Shown: positions 22,999-34,697, counted from the first letter of the stretch. The stretch: DNA of 64,000 nt from Perilla frutescens (GCA_026008535.1 BRKX01000002.1:31797501-31861500); one strand, 5' to 3'. Numbers and translations: made by a program. The notes: generated by a model from the sequence alone, not told the origin.

Positions 22999-23000
<2 letters not shown>
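21721..23000. other. Intergenic DNA, nothing recognised
   Basis: A short frame at 22208-22447 (79 codons) has no recognisable motif and is probably chance. Confidence 0.45.

Positions 23001-23084
<84 letters not shown>
23001..23084. repeat. Compound (TC)n(TA)n microsatellite
   Basis: About 25 TC units are followed directly by about 17 TA units. Confidence 0.95.
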
Positions 23085-23089
<5 letters not shown>

Positions 23090-25154
23090 TTAAGACATGT
23101 AAAAGAGTTGATATTGTCTTGATGTACTTCATTTGATTTGGCTCACTTCGCTTGGGTCGACGTCGAATAATGTCATAGGTCGATCAAGGATTATGAAGGG
23201 TAAAAATTTGGGTTGATATTCAATTAACGTGTCAACGAATAAGAATTAACGTGCAATAAAAAAATTACTATTAGGCATGCTAGGATTCAATACAACTAAA
23301 ACCATGTGATAATGTGGGTAACGGAGAAATAAGAGTCAAAAGTTAGGAGTACGCATTCTAAATAAATTTTGTTTAGGTGCAATAGTCTGGAAATCACGAA
23401 AAGATAAATTACTTGAGGTTGATTATGATTATGATTATGTGAAGACAGGAAAATCTTGTTGGTGAGCTTTTTGTTGGAACTGAATCCCATAAACTCGAAA
23501 AAAGAAATATTACTAAGGCAGGCAAATGTACAAAGATTTACATGCAAACTCAAACAAGGAAATGGAACTATATTCATTCTGTCATGTCCTTTTGTAGACA
23601 GTGTCAGAATCCCATCTCTAAATTTTAATGTCGTGATTCCAAACAAACAAAACGAGAATCTTCAACTCTCTCTCTCTCTCTGCAATAAAATAGATTTCCT
23701 GAAAAAAGCCAATCTAGAGATCTGCATGAGCAGGTTTTCTTGGCATGGATGGATTCATGGAACTCCAATCTTGAAGGGCAAAAATGAAATTCTCCCTTTT
23801 TACCGACAACCCTTTGAAGGGGAAATTATATTTTACCTCATCACGCACAATCCCACCACCACCACCACCACGGATGTTATGACTAGCTAGTGTCACATTA
23901 TCAGCAGTTTATGGTAGAATATGATAGGGTAGTATAGAATTTCCCTTTGCTGGGGGGGGGGGGGGGGTGTGGCATCCATTGAAAGACGAATTTGACCCTC
24001 TCGACTATCACACACCACCCATCCATCGAAGTTGGCACATTTTCATGTGGGATTAGGTGCATTCAAATTCTTGATCTTGCATGAAAAGTAAAACACAAAA
24101 TTCATTCTTGTTGGGCCGTAAACAGTAACAGTAAAACTTGACTTCTTCAGGTAAAACAGAAAAACACAAAATCCATTCTTGACTTGGGAGAAAACAGCAA
24201 AAAACTTGACCAATTCAGGTCAAAAGCAGGCTGTTCTTGACTAATAAGATGTGATCTATATTTGCTATTGAAGAACTAATTAACAGGAGAAAAATGCTCG
24301 AGCGCAACTTGCTGGAAAAAAACAGACAACATACCTAAGTCAAGCACGTGCGAGTGAACCGGGAAACGTGGTGTTTCATAACATGTATACAGTTCAGAAC
24401 GGAGCAACCGGCATGACTTTGGAAGCCTATACTATGCTATATACGATGTAGAGTATCCATCATATCAGCATGAGTGTGTGTAATGTTGCAACCGGTAAAA
24501 TAAAACCCACAAAATGTAGCATTTAGAGTGATGATATATATGTGCATTCAAGTAGTAACAATCTAAAACCTGTCTTTGATGCTGCCATCTTCTTCAAGAT
24601 GCCAGTGCAAGTTACACTGAAGCGATTCTGCACAAGTTTATCGAGTTTGATCAGCAAACTAGTGCAAGATCAAGACTTGAATTGGAATACAAAGATTGCC
24701 CCAATATCACCAAGAAAATTAAGTACCAATGACTGCATGTAATGCAAATTCGAGCAACAGCAAATAACATTAGATCCGGCTGTTTTTACACTGTAACCAA
24801 TTACAACATTAATCCCTAGTGAAATAATAACTATGATTGTTGTTGAATTGCTGCAGGTTCAATCTCTAAAGCCTAGTGTACAAATCCATACTGAATTTAT
24901 TTAAAGTACAGTCAACAATTTTCAGAATGTAGCACAGTTTAACAGCAACTATGATTGTTAATGGATCGAGCCGATCAGACAAAGTTATAGTGGAACAGCA
25001 AGGGGGTGTAGCAAAGCTCAACAGATCCATCAAACTATCAACCGCATTTTCAGGAGGTGATGAATATGATACCAATGCTTCCATGCTGTGTTAAATTCTG
25101 CAGTCCACTCATCAATTTGGGTAGCAGAAATTCATCAGTGATTAGTTCTACAGT
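23085..25154. other. Intergenic and 3' flank of the aminoacylase gene
   Basis: This stretch holds a run of G near 23951-23966 and a roughly 75-bp near-duplicate pair around 24090-24230 (AAAACACAAAATTCATTCTTG-type sentences). Frames at 23456-23890 (plus) and 23296-23646 (minus) overlap each other and show no known motif, so they are not called as genes. The part next to 25155 is the presumed 3' UTR. Confidence 0.45.
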
Positions 25155-27286
25155 CTACTCATCTTGTTTGGTAATTGAGTCTCCATCAAAGGAACTCAAA
25201 ACTCGGATTATGTGCTCATAAACCTTAATCCCATCCAAATAGACAGTATCCTGGAGAAACTGTACGTAGATGAAGAAAAATTATTACATTGATCAGCATT
25301 GGAATACAGTCAAATGATACATTGATGAAATATATGAAACAATAGAGTTACCTCATTATGGTCATGGAGCAATATGGGAGTATTCTTCATTGGAGAAAAA
25401 CCAAGGGTAGGAATTCCCAACTGTCTCATGAACCGGGCATCAGTTGTCGAAGCTAAGATTTCGGGCTTAGCAAGCTTTCCACCAGCTGCTGCAATGGCTT
25501 GGTTGAATACAGTCCACCATGGGTTGGAATCATCAGTTGCTGTCATCAAAGGGAGCTCTTTGTAGTCTCTAAGAGGACCTTTTTCCGTGATCTACAATAC
25601 AAGAAAAGTAATGAAGCTAAAGTAACTTCCCCTTGAGGAAACACGAACAAGGTTATGATTAAGCGAAAATCTGTTTCCTTGTCAATGTATGCTTAATCAA
25701 ATTAAACCAGGCACCATTGGTGTCTACTAGACTCAGTGGATGTGCTAGATTTCAAAACCCTCAATTTATCATCATGCTTCTAGGTTAAGTATTCCGTGCT
25801 AGGCCTATCATATCCAAGAGTTATTATCTTAATAAGTTGACACTGCGAGAAGTAACATCCTAAACATGAAGAAAAAGTATTTCAAGTTCACATCATAGAC
25901 AATAATATGCTAGTTGACATGCAGCTTTCTAAATTTCTTTCTCGCAACAACCAAACCAACCGATCTTCTTAAGTTTTTAATCGTGTTTTGGTAAATAAGT
26001 TTGTTGTATTCCGCAATATATTTCATTAAACTTAGCAAACTTCCCAAAAGATGACATATTCATCACTTTGACCTGACATTGTAACTATATGTATAATCAA
26101 TTATGATCCATAACCTCAATCAAACATCAGACTTATATATCAGATATAACCATATACCAAAAAAACAATAATCTGAATCAAATGAATCATACACATTTCG
26201 ACATTACTCTCCAAAATGATTCACCTCATAAGTCATGTTCCTCCATACCGGCGCCCACTCCTCTGCAATTCTCCTCCTCATCTGATCAGGGTCCGCGGTT
26301 GGTGGTAACCGGATATCAAATCCAGCTGCGGCCTCAGATGGTTGCAAATTCATTACAAATCCCTAATTAATCCAATCATCAAGATCACATATTAGTACAA
26401 ATTAAACTCAAATCCAACAACATGTACAACAAACAAATGCACCAACAACAGAACTCTCACATCATTAGACCGAATCCCAGCATTCAAAAACACAGGATTA
26501 ACCGAGATAACCTCTGAATTTGCAGCCAAACCTGCCCTAACCAAATCAAAGCTACTCTCCCTGAACTTCATCATCATCTCCACACTCTTCATCAAGTTCT
26601 CCATAGCACCATCATCATACATTCTGGAGCCGTGGCCGGGCGGGCCCCGCGCCTTAATCACCACGTGCCACGGCGAACGGTCAGCATAGAACACTCTAAA
26701 CTCATCACTAACAGATGCCTGCCCTTCATCCAAAACGAATCCCACATTCAATTCTTTAAACTCTCTGCTCTCAACAAACTTCATCATCCCATCAAAACCC
26801 CCAATCTCTTCTTCAGGGACATAAGAAATATGTACAGTTCTCAATGGAGTGTAATCAAGATTGTATTTTTTCAACTCTCTAATTGCTTCTAAATACTGCA
26901 TACCGATGCACTTATCGTCCTGAGCGCCACGGGCGTAGATTCTGCCGTCGCCGCTGAGGTGGGCGGCGAAGGGGTGGTGCAGCCACTTCGACGGCTCGGC
27001 GGGGACGGAATCAAGGTGGGAATTGAAGAGAATTGCGGGGAGGGAAGGATTTGAGCCAGGCCAGGTGACGAGGAGGAGGGGCTTATCTGGGGTGGTGAGA
27101 TAGAGGGTTTGGGTTTGGAGGGTAGGGATGGTGGCGGCGAAGGCGGTGAGGTAGTTGACGGCGGCGGCGTAGTTTGGTGTGGGGTGAGCGGTGTTGATTC
27201 TTAGGTAGTTTCGGAATCGGGTTATGGGGTCGGACTCATGGTTTTGATGTTGTTGGTCGTGATTGTTTGTGGCGGAGAGAGGTGGT
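25155..27286 (-). pseudogene. Aminoacylase-1-like (peptidase M20A) gene, body; exon 1 cut by a copia insertion
   Basis: The predicted enzyme hydrolyses N-acyl-L-amino acids. Exons on the minus strand: exon 1 (5' part at 32487-32418, remainder 27281-26461), exon 2 26362-26225, exon 3 25591-25352, exon 4 25250-25155. All splice sites are GT-AG, and the pre-insertion frame is open for about 454 residues, near the family length. M20 landmarks are AILFNSHLDSVPAEPSKW (metal His/Asp), YARGAQDDKCIGMQYLEA (metal Asp), YVPEEEIGG (catalytic Glu pair), PPGHGSRMYDDGAMENL and ILLHDHNE (metal His). The N-terminus looks like a signal peptide. The copia element sits about 70 bases after the ATG. The first in-frame Met left of it is codon 151, beyond two metal-binding motifs, so this allele is probably null. 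Confidence 0.88.
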
Positions 27287-27638
27287 TGTTAGGAATACCA
27301 TGTCACTCTCAACACCTCTACTTCCTATGTCTACTCAGCAGCCACCTGGAATGAGGGAGCACAAACAAGAAACTGCACCTGATTAATATCTTAGGAGAAT
27401 ATTCTCTCGGGAGAATATCCTTGCCAATCATTATCCAATGAATTTTAGAGTTAGTTTTATGTTGCACCAATTGTAAATGCACACCTATTATATTCTAGAG
27501 TATTCTGTAGCTGTATAAGAGGTATTTATCCCCATTCTGTAAATTCATTTCGAGAAGAGAGCAATACAGAAAATATTCCCCAAAATCATTCATGGCTGTC
27601 TTGCAATTTATTTATGCAGATTTTCTGTCTTGCTTTCA
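27287..27638 (+). repeat. Copia 5' LTR (352 bp)
   Basis: Starts TGTTAGGAATACC and ends TTGCTTTCA. It matches 32066-32417 except for one base that I can see (TATTTATCC here, TATCTATCC there). It is preceded by the target duplication GTGGT (27282-27286). Confidence 0.97.
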
Positions 27639-27653
27639 TGGTATCAGAGCAGG
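27639..27653 (+). other. Copia primer binding site (initiator tRNA-Met type)
   Basis: TGGTATCAGAGCAGG follows the 5' LTR with no gap. TGGTATCAGAGC is the standard copia primer site, complementary to the 3' end of tRNA-iMet. Confidence 0.92.
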
Positions 27654-27728
27654 TTGATACCTGTATCTTAAATCACCATATCTCCATCGCTTCTTAGCTG
27701 CAATTTTTTTTTTTTTTTCTTTCTTGAC

Positions 27729-30700
27729 ATGGCATCCCCTCCGGCGTCATCTCCAGCGTCGGTTGTGTCTAACAGCCCTTCCAACCTCGTAGGATCTACA
27801 ACACAACTTGTGTTTTTACCCAACCAGTCTATCTCGACGAAATTGGACGACACAAACTATTTGCTCTGGAAACAGCAAATCGTCGCCACAATTGAAGGTT
27901 TTGGTCTCGAGAAATTCTTATTTGGGGGAAATTGCGTACCTGCTCAGTTTGTACCAGGTACATCTTCTGATGATCTTGTTCTTAATAATGATTGGAAGAG
28001 ACAAGACCAGTTAATCACTTCTTGGTTATTATCTTCGATCACTGAGAGTATGCTCCTTGGGGTTGTTGGGCTTACTACTGCAAAGGAAATTTGGGAGACC
28101 CTTGAGTCTAATTTTGCATCTCAGTCTAGAGCTAAAATTATGCAACTGAAATTTCAGCTACAAACTCTTAAAAAGGGTAGTCTCACCATGAAGGATTACT
28201 TGAACAAAGTCAAAAATTGTTGTGATGTTCTTGCTGCCGCTGGGCAGCCGATTTCTGATGACAATCACATCCTCCATATTCTCACCGGACTTGGCCCAGA
28301 ATACAATTCCGTAATGGTCTCTCTAACGTCTCGAGTTGAGCCCTGTAGTCTTCGAGAGGCTAAGTCTCTCCTCCTCATTTATGAAAATCGACTTGAAATG
28401 GCTGAACTCTCCAACCTAAGTTTAGATGGGTCTTCTCCCTCTGCCAATATGGCTACTCAGACGCAGCAGGGACGACATGCTGAAAATCAAATCTCCAATC
28501 GTGGACGGAGCAATTCCAATGCCAACAGAGGTGGAGGTCGAAGTCATAACAATCGAGGAGGCAGAGGAGGCAGAGGAGGAGGTCGATACTACAACAACAA
28601 CTACAAGCCTCGGTGCCAAATTTGCAGATACTTGGGCCATACTGCTGACAAATGTCATGAGCGGCAAAATCTTGATTTCAATCCTGATACTCATAATCGA
28701 AACAACAATGGCAATGGTCAGCGTAATCCAGGCTACAACTATAACAATTACTCAGCAGGTGGCTCCAATGGGGGACAATACCACAATTTTGGCTCAAACT
28801 TCTCAGCTAATGTTGCAAATGTCCCTGGGACTCAGAGTGACACTTTCTCTGACATGAACTGGTACCCGGATTCAGGGGCTAGCAATCATGTTACATATGA
28901 TCTTGGAAACTTTAATGGCTCCGGCTCATATCATGGAGGTGAGAAATTACAAGTCGGTGACGGGGCAGGTTTGAACATTCTACATATTGGTCATTCTATG
29001 TTTAAGCCTAATTCTGATCTCGCTAAGCACTCGTTCATTCTGAAATCTCTCTTACATGTTCCTCAAATTACAAAAAATTTGATCTCTGTTTCTCAGTTTG
29101 CAAAAGATAACTCTGTTTATTTTGAATTTCATCCTTCTTTTTGTTTGGTGAAGGATCAAGCTACCAAGGCAACGCTCCTCACCGGGAAGCTTAACAACGG
29201 ACTTTATAGCTTTGATCTTACCAAAGTTTCTCCTACATCTCCTCTACTCTCTCCGTCACCATCTCTCCAACAGCAACATCAGCCATCTCTTTCCGTTTTT
29301 GCTGCCACTATGAGTAATAAAGACACTCTTGGTCTATGGCATTGTCGGCTCGGTCATGCTTCTCTTGATGTTGTGAAGAAGGCATTGACTCAAAGTCATA
29401 TCCCTTATTTTGTAAACAATGATCTGTTGCCTTGTGCTTCCTGCTTAAAGGCCAAGTGCCATAGGTTACCATTTTCTGCTAGTAATGAAAAGTTTGCTTC
29501 CCTTGAGCTTATTCATACTGACTTATGGGGACCATCTACAGTTCCATCTAGAAATGGTTATCTTTATTATGTCTCTTTTGTTGACCATGCTTCTAGATTC
29601 ACTTGGATATACCTACTTAAAGCTAAATCTGACACTCCCGCTGCTTTTATTCAATTCAAGGCACTGGTTGAAAATCAATATAATAAGAAAATTAAAATTG
29701 TTCAAAGTGATGGAGGGACAGAATATAAGCCTCTGCGATCATTCTTTCTTAGTCATGGCATTCATCATCGTTTATCTTGTCCATACACACCCGAGCAGAA
29801 TGGCTTAGCTGAACGGAAACATCGGCATATTGTCGAAGTCGGTCTTTCTCTTCTTGCTCACTCTTCTATGCCTTATGAGTTCTGGGATGATGCTTTCATT
29901 TCAGCTGCTCATCTCATCAACCAAACTCCCAGTAAGGTACTGAATTTTAAATCTCCTCTTGAAGCTCTCACCTCTACTAAACCTCATCTGCCTTCACTTA
30001 AAGTTTTTGGTTGTTTATGTTTTCCTTTCCTCCGTCCTTACAACACACATAAACTGGAATTTCGCAGCAACTCGGCGGTCTTCATTGGCTATAGCCCTTC
30101 CTTTAAAGGCTATAAAGTGCTTCTCCCATCCGGCAAAGTGGTGATCACGCGACATGTGATTTTTAATGAGACTATTTTTCCTTTTTCTCAACCTACTCCT
30201 TTCTTAACTGCTACATCATCCTCTTTTCCTTCTCCTTCTCTTCCTGTCCCTCTAGCTCCTAATTTTGCTGCTCCTACTTCCTTGCCCTTTGTCTCTCATA
30301 CTTTTCCCGTCTCCTCTTCCTCTCCAAAGGCTGATAACATAGCATCTCCAATATTAGATTCCCCTGCTCTTTTATCTAATGATGTTTCTGAGAAAGTGAT
30401 TTCAGGTGATGTACAGCAGTGTTCTCCTATTATCAATGTGCATCCTATGACAACAAGGGCCAAAGCAGGTATATACAAGCCCAAAGTTCTCACCACTTAT
30501 TTGTCACCAGAAGAAGTTGAACCAAAAACATTCAAGCATGCACTTCAAGTTCCTGCCTGGAAGCAAGCAATGCAAGCAGAATTTGATGCACTCTTGCGCA
30601 ATCAGACATGGAACTTGTGCTCTCTTCCTCCTCACAAAGAAGTGGTCAGCTGTAAGTGGATTTTTAAACTCAAACGTAATTCTGATGGATCTATTGCTCG

Positions 30701-32165
30701 GCATAAAGCTAGACTAGTGGCACGGGGGTTCACACAAACCTTCGGTCTTGACTACACTGACACCTTCAGTCCTGTAGTCAAACCAATTACAGTTCGAACT
30801 GTTCTTACACTTGCTGTTTCTCGGGCATGGCAAATCCGACAGTTAGATGTGGACAATGCATTTTTAAATGGAGATCTTCATGAGGATATTTACATGTGCC
30901 AACCCCCTGGTTTTGAGGTTGAGCAAGGTTCTAACATGGTCTGCCACCTCTCCAAGGCTATCTATGGCCTAAAGCAGGCCTCTCGAGCTTGGCATTCTAA
31001 GCTTGGAACTGCCCTGGTCTCTCTGGGATTCAACCGTTCGAGATCAGACACTTGTTTATTTTATAGAAAGACTTCAACCTCATTCTTACTGCTGATCACG
31101 TATGTAGATGATATCTTACTAACAGGTGACAACATCAGTGAGATACACAAGATTATTACCCAGCTTCGACGTCATTTTTCTCTAAAGGATCTGGGATCTT
31201 TGAGTCATTTTCTTGGTGTTCAATTCACATCCTCTTCCACGGGTTTGTTCCTTAGTCAGAGGCAGTACATTCAGGATATTCTCTCCAAAGTGCAGATGGC
31301 AGATGCAAAGGGCCTCGCTAGTCCTATGGTTGGTTCACCATGCCTTTCCAAATATGATGGCAAATCGCCTGTGGATTCTACTCTTTTTCGGAGCATTGTT
31401 GGAGCATTGCAGTATGCCACACTCACTCGCCCCGACATCGCTTTTAGTGTTAATAAAGTCAGTCAATTTATGCAGGCTCCTCTTGACACACATTGGCGGG
31501 CTGTTAAGAGAATCTTACGGTATTTGGCTGGCACTCTTCACCATGGATTAGCCATCAAACCTTCTCCCAATCTTGATATTATGGCATATGCCGATGCTGA
31601 TTGGGCATCTGATAGAGATGATAGAAAGTCTACCTCCGGTGCATGTGTTTTTCTTGGAAAAAACTTAGTTTGTTGGAGTGCCAAAAAGCAATCTACTGTG
31701 TCTCGCTCAAGTACTGAGGCAGAATTTCGAAGTCTTACGCAAGTTACTTGTGATGTTCTCTGGTTGCACTCACTCTTAGAAGAATTGGGAATTTCTCATC
31801 GCACCCCATCTGTTGTTTGGGTGGACAATTTGGGAGCTGTTTCTCTTGCCTCCAATCCTGTTTTCCATTCTCGCATTAAACATGCGGAAGTTGATTTTCA
31901 CTTTGTGCGTGAACATGTCCTCCGACATAAGATTCGGATTCAACATCTTCCTTCCCATGCTCAGATCGCCGATGGCTTCACCAAGCCACTCACAGGTCCA
32001 TCCTTCACTCGGTTTCGCAATTTCCTGAATGTCATTGTGCCTCCCTCGCTCAGTTTGAGGGGGGCTGTTAGGAATACCATGTCACTCTCAACACCTCTAC
32101 TTCCTATGTCTACTCAGCAGCCACCTGGAATGAGGGAGCACAAACAAGAAACTGCACCTGATTAA
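27729..32165 (+). CDS. Copia gag-pol polyprotein, 1478 aa, uninterrupted
   Basis: Domains in order: gag (residues about 25-230; LDDTNYLLWKQQIVATIEGF); zinc knuckle CQICRYLGHTADKCH (about 297); aspartic protease WYPDSGASNHVT (about 380); GAG-pre-integrase HH-CC (LWHCRLGHASLD ... CASCLKAKCH); integrase with HTDLWGP (about 595), VQSDGGTEY and TPEQNGLAERKHRH (the D, D, E residues); RT with FSPVVKPITVRTVL, YGLKQASRAWH and YVDDILLTG (about 1123); RNase H AYADADWASDRDDRKSTSG (about 1290) and SSTEAEFRSL. No frameshift or stop was found. The start is the first ATG after the primer site. The last roughly 33 codons run through the polypurine tract into the 3' LTR, so the C-terminus is LTR-encoded. The product would form particles and carry out copying and integration. 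Confidence 0.97.
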   Translation: MASPPASSPASVVSNSPSNLVGSTTQLVFLPNQSISTKLDDTNYLLWKQQIVATIEGFGLEKFLFGGNCVPAQFVPGTSSDDLVLNNDWKRQDQLITSWLLSSITESMLLGVVGLTTAKEIWETLESNFASQSRAKIMQLKFQLQTLKKGSLTMKDYLNKVKNCCDVLAAAGQPISDDNHILHILTGLGPEYNSVMVSLTSRVEPCSLREAKSLLLIYENRLEMAELSNLSLDGSSPSANMATQTQQGRHAENQISNRGRSNSNANRGGGRSHNNRGGRGGRGGGRYYNNNYKPRCQICRYLGHTADKCHERQNLDFNPDTHNRNNNGNGQRNPGYNYNNYSAGGSNGGQYHNFGSNFSANVANVPGTQSDTFSDMNWYPDSGASNHVTYDLGNFNGSGSYHGGEKLQVGDGAGLNILHIGHSMFKPNSDLAKHSFILKSLLHVPQITKNLISVSQFAKDNSVYFEFHPSFCLVKDQATKATLLTGKLNNGLYSFDLTKVSPTSPLLSPSPSLQQQHQPSLSVFAATMSNKDTLGLWHCRLGHASLDVVKKALTQSHIPYFVNNDLLPCASCLKAKCHRLPFSASNEKFASLELIHTDLWGPSTVPSRNGYLYYVSFVDHASRFTWIYLLKAKSDTPAAFIQFKALVENQYNKKIKIVQSDGGTEYKPLRSFFLSHGIHHRLSCPYTPEQNGLAERKHRHIVEVGLSLLAHSSMPYEFWDDAFISAAHLINQTPSKVLNFKSPLEALTSTKPHLPSLKVFGCLCFPFLRPYNTHKLEFRSNSAVFIGYSPSFKGYKVLLPSGKVVITRHVIFNETIFPFSQPTPFLTATSSSFPSPSLPVPLAPNFAAPTSLPFVSHTFPVSSSSPKADNIASPILDSPALLSNDVSEKVISGDVQQCSPIINVHPMTTRAKAGIYKPKVLTTYLSPEEVEPKTFKHALQVPAWKQAMQAEFDALLRNQTWNLCSLPPHKEVVSCKWIFKLKRNSDGSIARHKARLVARGFTQTFGLDYTDTFSPVVKPITVRTVLTLAVSRAWQIRQLDVDNAFLNGDLHEDIYMCQPPGFEVEQGSNMVCHLSKAIYGLKQASRAWHSKLGTALVSLGFNRSRSDTCLFYRKTSTSFLLLITYVDDILLTGDNISEIHKIITQLRRHFSLKDLGSLSHFLGVQFTSSSTGLFLSQRQYIQDILSKVQMADAKGLASPMVGSPCLSKYDGKSPVDSTLFRSIVGALQYATLTRPDIAFSVNKVSQFMQAPLDTHWRAVKRILRYLAGTLHHGLAIKPSPNLDIMAYADADWASDRDDRKSTSGACVFLGKNLVCWSAKKQSTVSRSSTEAEFRSLTQVTCDVLWLHSLLEELGISHRTPSVVWVDNLGAVSLASNPVFHSRIKHAEVDFHFVREHVLRHKIRIQHLPSHAQIADGFTKPLTGPSFTRFRNFLNVIVPPSLSLRGAVRNTMSLSTPLLPMSTQQPPGMREHKQETAPD
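32054..32065 (+). other. Copia polypurine tract
   Basis: TTTGAGGGGGGC lies immediately before the 3' LTR and overlaps the end of the gag-pol reading frame. Confidence 0.8.
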
Positions 32166-32417
32166 TATCTTAGGAGAATATTCTCTCGGGAGAATATCCT
32201 TGCCAATCATTATCCAATGAATTTTAGAGTTAGTTTTATGTTGCACCAATTGTAAATGCACACCTATTATATTCTAGAGTATTCTGTAGCTGTATAAGAG
32301 GTATCTATCCCCATTCTGTAAATTCATTTCGAGAAGAGAGCAATACAGAAAATATTCCCCAAAATCATTCATGGCTGTCTTGCAATTTATTTATGCAGAT
32401 TTTCTGTCTTGCTTTCA
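32066..32417 (+). repeat. Copia 3' LTR (352 bp)
   Basis: Copy of 27287-27638 with one visible substitution. It is followed by the GTGGT target duplication and then aminoacylase exon 1. Confidence 0.97.
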
Positions 32418-32487
32418 GTGGTGGTAGGGAGAGAAAAAGGAGGAGTATGGCAGCGGAGATGAATGGTAGGCGGCGGCGCGTGGACAT
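32418..32487 (-). pseudogene. Aminoacylase-1-like gene, first 70 bases of exon 1 (separated from the body)
   Basis: ATG at 32487-32485 begins MSTRRRLPFISAAILLLFLS, a basic then hydrophobic N-terminus typical of a signal peptide for the secretory route. The frame runs up to the GTGGT duplication at 32418-32422. It continues exactly in frame at 27281 if the copia and one target copy are ignored. This defines the insertion point in the signal-peptide region. Confidence 0.88.
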
Positions 32488-33272
32488 GGCGGGCTAAACT
32501 GAGCCTATATGTGAGTATGTGAGAGTGGGAGTTGACACGTTGAGAGTATATGCCGCCGACTTTTTTTTTTAATTAAAATTCGATTTTAATTTTGGATAAC
32601 TATCGGTTACTGGCAGTGCCCGTATAATCGATTTTTTCAATTTATGTAATTTCATCAACTATACGTTTTTTTTTCCCTGTTCATAAGTCATAACTCACCG
32701 CTTTTCATTTCTATAATTAAAAACAAATAAAATTTATTGAGTATGACAATATTTTATTAATCGTTAAATTAATAAGATTTCATAACAAAGTTTGTAGATT
32801 TCATATTGTACATTTTAAATTAAATGTCAATTTGTTATAATTGTACTTTTGTATTAATTGTTAAAATAATAATTACCTTTATACAGAAATATAAATTCAA
32901 AATGATCTTCTCATCACTTCAAGCTCATTGTAGATGTCATGACTCAATTATAATTTTTCGAACGACTGAATTTCATATTTTCATTAGTAGAGAGTTTTTA
33001 TGGGATTTTACTAACATTCAAATCTAAAATTAATGTCTTAATTATCTACGTTTAAAAGTTATGTCAAATTTGTACTTTGTGAAAAAATAATGAATATTGT
33101 AGCAATTGACCAAAAAAAAAATCAAAACTTCCAATGTATGATTGTATTTACGATAAATCACAAATGGACAAGTAATTAATTGTATTTGCCGCCGTTATTT
33201 ATTTTGCTTTAGTATTTAAAACAAATTAGTCAGAGATTTAAAAAAAACCAAAATTATTAACATTTAAATTAG
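32488..33272. other. Aminoacylase promoter side, AT-rich intergenic
   Basis: This stretch lies between the aminoacylase start (minus) and the inverted-repeat element. No other gene was seen. TTAAATTAG at 33264-33272 is one copy of the 9-bp direct repeat flanking that element. Confidence 0.5.
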
Positions 33273-33464
33273 CTCAAAAACTCCTGTGCATAAGGTGCAT
33301 GGGTCGGCCCATCAGACGGCCCGACCCGATCCGTCCCCGTGACCCGGAATATAAATACATTATCTGACCCAGTTTCCCCATTTCCCCCTTTCTCCCCAAT
33401 TGCAATCACAACCATAACCCTAGCCGTCTCCTCTTCCCAACCTTCACCTTTCGCCCCGGCATTC

Positions 33465-33635
33465 AGTGTTTCTCGCTCCCGACGTCTCTCTCTCCCGGCG
33501 TTTGATGGTTTGCGACACCAGAACCAGTACTCCTTACGCTAGACGTTGGCTTCGGTGTTTTGTATTTCTCGCTCCCGGCATCTCTCTCTCCCGGCGTTCG
33601 GTGGTTCGCGACACCAGAACCAGTGATCCTTTTTT
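33465..33635 (+). repeat. Tandem duplication of a leader-like segment
   Basis: Two about 70-bp copies (starting near 33468 and 33563) share TTTCTCGCTCCCG, TCTCTCTCCCGGCGTT and GCGACACCAGAACCAGT. They are CT-rich like a 5' UTR, just inside the left arm and downstream of a TATA-like ATATAAATAC (about 33350). Confidence 0.75.
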
Positions 33636-34697
33636 TTCACCGCTGATTTAATTTCTCCGTTTCCTCCGGTAACTTTGATTTATTCAATTTTCAACTTTTG
33701 TCCTAAGTTTTTTTTACTTGTTGACGGATTATGGTTTTCTTCGTTTTTCATATTTTGTTGTGTTTTATGTTTTTTGCAGTTTGTGTTATTTTCGATCAGG
33801 ATTTTCTGATCTCTCTCAGAAATTGAGTATTTGATAGGATTTTTCTTATATTCGGATTGCTCAGTAAACTTACTTTATTCAATTGGTGATGCGGAGGTTA
33901 TGGTTATTCCTGGGTAATTATTTATGGCACATTAGAATTATTTAAAAGAAAGGGAAAAGAAGATAACAATAGAATTGCACACTTGTAGAATTTCTGCCTT
34001 TATAGATGGAGGCTCATTTTTATGTATGTATGGTTTGATGATACATCCGTGATCTGCATTTTTCATGTGTTTTAAGACCTAAGATTTCTAGTTGTCTAAT
34101 TTGTAATGCATCCATGCTTCATGTTTGTGTTTGATTTGTATGTATTCTCAATGTGCAATATTTATACTCTTGTTCGATAAGTCTGGCATTTTCTGTCCCT
34201 TGGTCGGTCTCGTGTTACTGTTTGTCTATGTTTATTGATTAAATTGCTTATTTAGAAATCAGAGCAAGCTTTTGTTGGATGTCATTCAATAATTTCTAGA
34301 AAATTCCAATCACTGCCATCAAGTTTTGCTTACGAAAATAAATTATAGTTATGCAAGACAACTTTAGAGAACAATTGACTGACTATGGCTAGGATATTTT
34401 GTATATTTAATTGGCAAGACATCAAGTTTCCGCAGCCTTCTCTCTCTCACGGGTATGTGTGGGCTTTCCTTGTGTTTTTACAATTTAATATTGCTTGTTT
34501 GAGTAATAAGTTGTTGAGTAATTAATTTGGTGTTATATAATTGTCGAGCTTTTATTGTGGTGTGGTTAATTAGTTCTACACCTTTTAGGAGAAAATTAAG
34601 TTTTTATCTTTGATATCATATGTTCCTGAAATAACTATTCTATCATTCCTTCATTTTCAAATTAAATTGATTATTTTATGGTCTGGATGAACCGCAG

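Larger units (their letters stand above)
27287..32417 (+). mobile_element. Intact young Ty1/copia LTR retrotransposon inserted in the aminoacylase gene
   Basis: 5131 bp long, flanked by GTGGT on both sides (27282-27286 and 32418-32422). Two 352-bp LTRs are nearly identical. The initiator-Met-type primer site follows the 5' LTR directly, one uninterrupted gag-pol frame spans the interior, and a polypurine tract abuts the 3' LTR. It is oriented opposite to the interrupted gene. LTR identity and an open frame mean a recent insertion from an element that may still be mobile. Confidence 0.97.

Noticed and set aside
23456..23890. 144-codon plus-strand ORF
   Set aside because: No recognisable motif, overlaps an equally long antisense frame, contains a CAC-repeat-coded Thr run and CT repeats, and has no promoter or splice context.
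24866..25084. 72-codon minus ORF just after the aminoacylase stop
   Set aside because: No aminoacylase similarity; likely 3' UTR. The last exon with a natural stop is at 25250-25155.
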